Positions 21,275 to 21,418 of a stretch of 21,418 nucleotides of DNA are shown one piece after another. A program made the position numbers and the translations under genes. The first letter of the stretch is position 1, and the number at the start of each line of letters is the position of its first letter. This DNA comes from a virus: positions 1 to 21,418 of the IMG/VR virus record IMGVR_UViG_3300045996_000551. One strand, 5' to 3'. The notes below the pieces were generated by a model, which was given only the letters and a program-made list of their open reading frames with translations, searched no databases and was not told where the DNA came from.

Positions 21275-21418
21275 ATGCGGCGCAGGGCTGAACAAGGTGG
21301 CCGACCAGGCGAGGGATACTCGGCAGCCGGGCACTTACACCGAGGCAGCAGGCCGCGTACAACCGCAGGTCAGACCGGTCGAGCAAGATCCCCAGACCCG
21401 TACAGAGCCTCAGCCGCA

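Larger units (their letters stand above)
21232..21418 (-). promoter_or_regulatory. Late operon leader upstream of small terminase (non-coding)
   Basis: There is no credible gene in these 187 bases on either strand. The minus-strand frames that cross it run into the terminase gene in the wrong frame. It holds two palindromic motifs (21242-21252 and 21264-21274). A late promoter and the packaging (cos or pac) site would be expected near here, since small terminases are usually encoded next to it, but I cannot identify either with confidence. Confidence 0.45.

Noticed and set aside
21036-21386. Minus-strand 116-codon frame crossing the right leader
   Set aside because: More than half overlaps the small terminase in another frame, and no ribosome binding site or domain is visible.
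1-21418. CRISPR arrays, insertion sequences, toxin-antitoxin or defence genes, diversity-generating repeats
   Set aside because: No direct repeat array, terminal inverted repeats with transposase, reverse transcriptase or defence-type domain is visible on either strand.

Overview
The window reads as the late structural and lysis region of a long-tailed (siphovirus-type) phage or prophage of a high-GC Gram-positive (actinobacterial) host. The DNA is GC-rich throughout, with strong G/C preference at third codon positions and frequent GTG starts. The gene order is the one usual for actinophages: terminase, portal, MuF, scaffold, decoration, capsid, connectors, major tail protein, frameshifted chaperone, tape measure, minor tail proteins, lysis. 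No integrase, repressor, replication gene, tRNA or bacterial flank is visible, so phage and prophage cannot be told apart from this window alone.

Almost everything is on the minus strand, so the transcript runs from the right edge to the left. Right to left: a 187-base non-coding leader (21232-21418); small and large terminase and portal (DNA packaging, 17621-21231); MuF-like minor head protein, scaffold, decoration protein and major capsid protein (head, 14183-17617); a small head protein and a run of connector, closure and terminator genes (neck, 12352-14170); major tail protein, two-part tail assembly chaperone with a programmed -1 frameshift, and a 1116-residue tape measure (tail tube, 7305-12300); four tail-tip or minor tail proteins (3214-7308). 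After a single plus-strand gene (2765-3211) comes the lysis and membrane block (34-2675): two membrane proteins, a zinc peptidase endolysin, a small beta-rich protein and a holin. Many junctions are ATGA or GTGA overlaps or spacings of a few bases, which points to translational coupling in a long late operon.

The features most worth a second look are these. (1) A perfect ribosome binding site and ATG lie inside the endolysin gene, predicting a separately made C-terminal subunit. (2) A surface-type beta domain is inserted into the capsid decoration protein. (3) A proline-rich, membrane-anchored plus-strand gene interrupts the late operon like a moron. (4) A membrane protein carries collagen-like triplets, four short helical repeats and four cysteines. 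(5) A short domain is shared by a head protein and the tail chaperone. (6) A GGGAAAA slippery site fuses the chaperone frames. (7) An 11-bp palindromic motif occurs three times, in the leaders of the small terminase and scaffold genes. (8) A perfect 11-bp stem-loop follows the major tail protein. I see no complete defence system, CRISPR array, insertion sequence or RNA gene.
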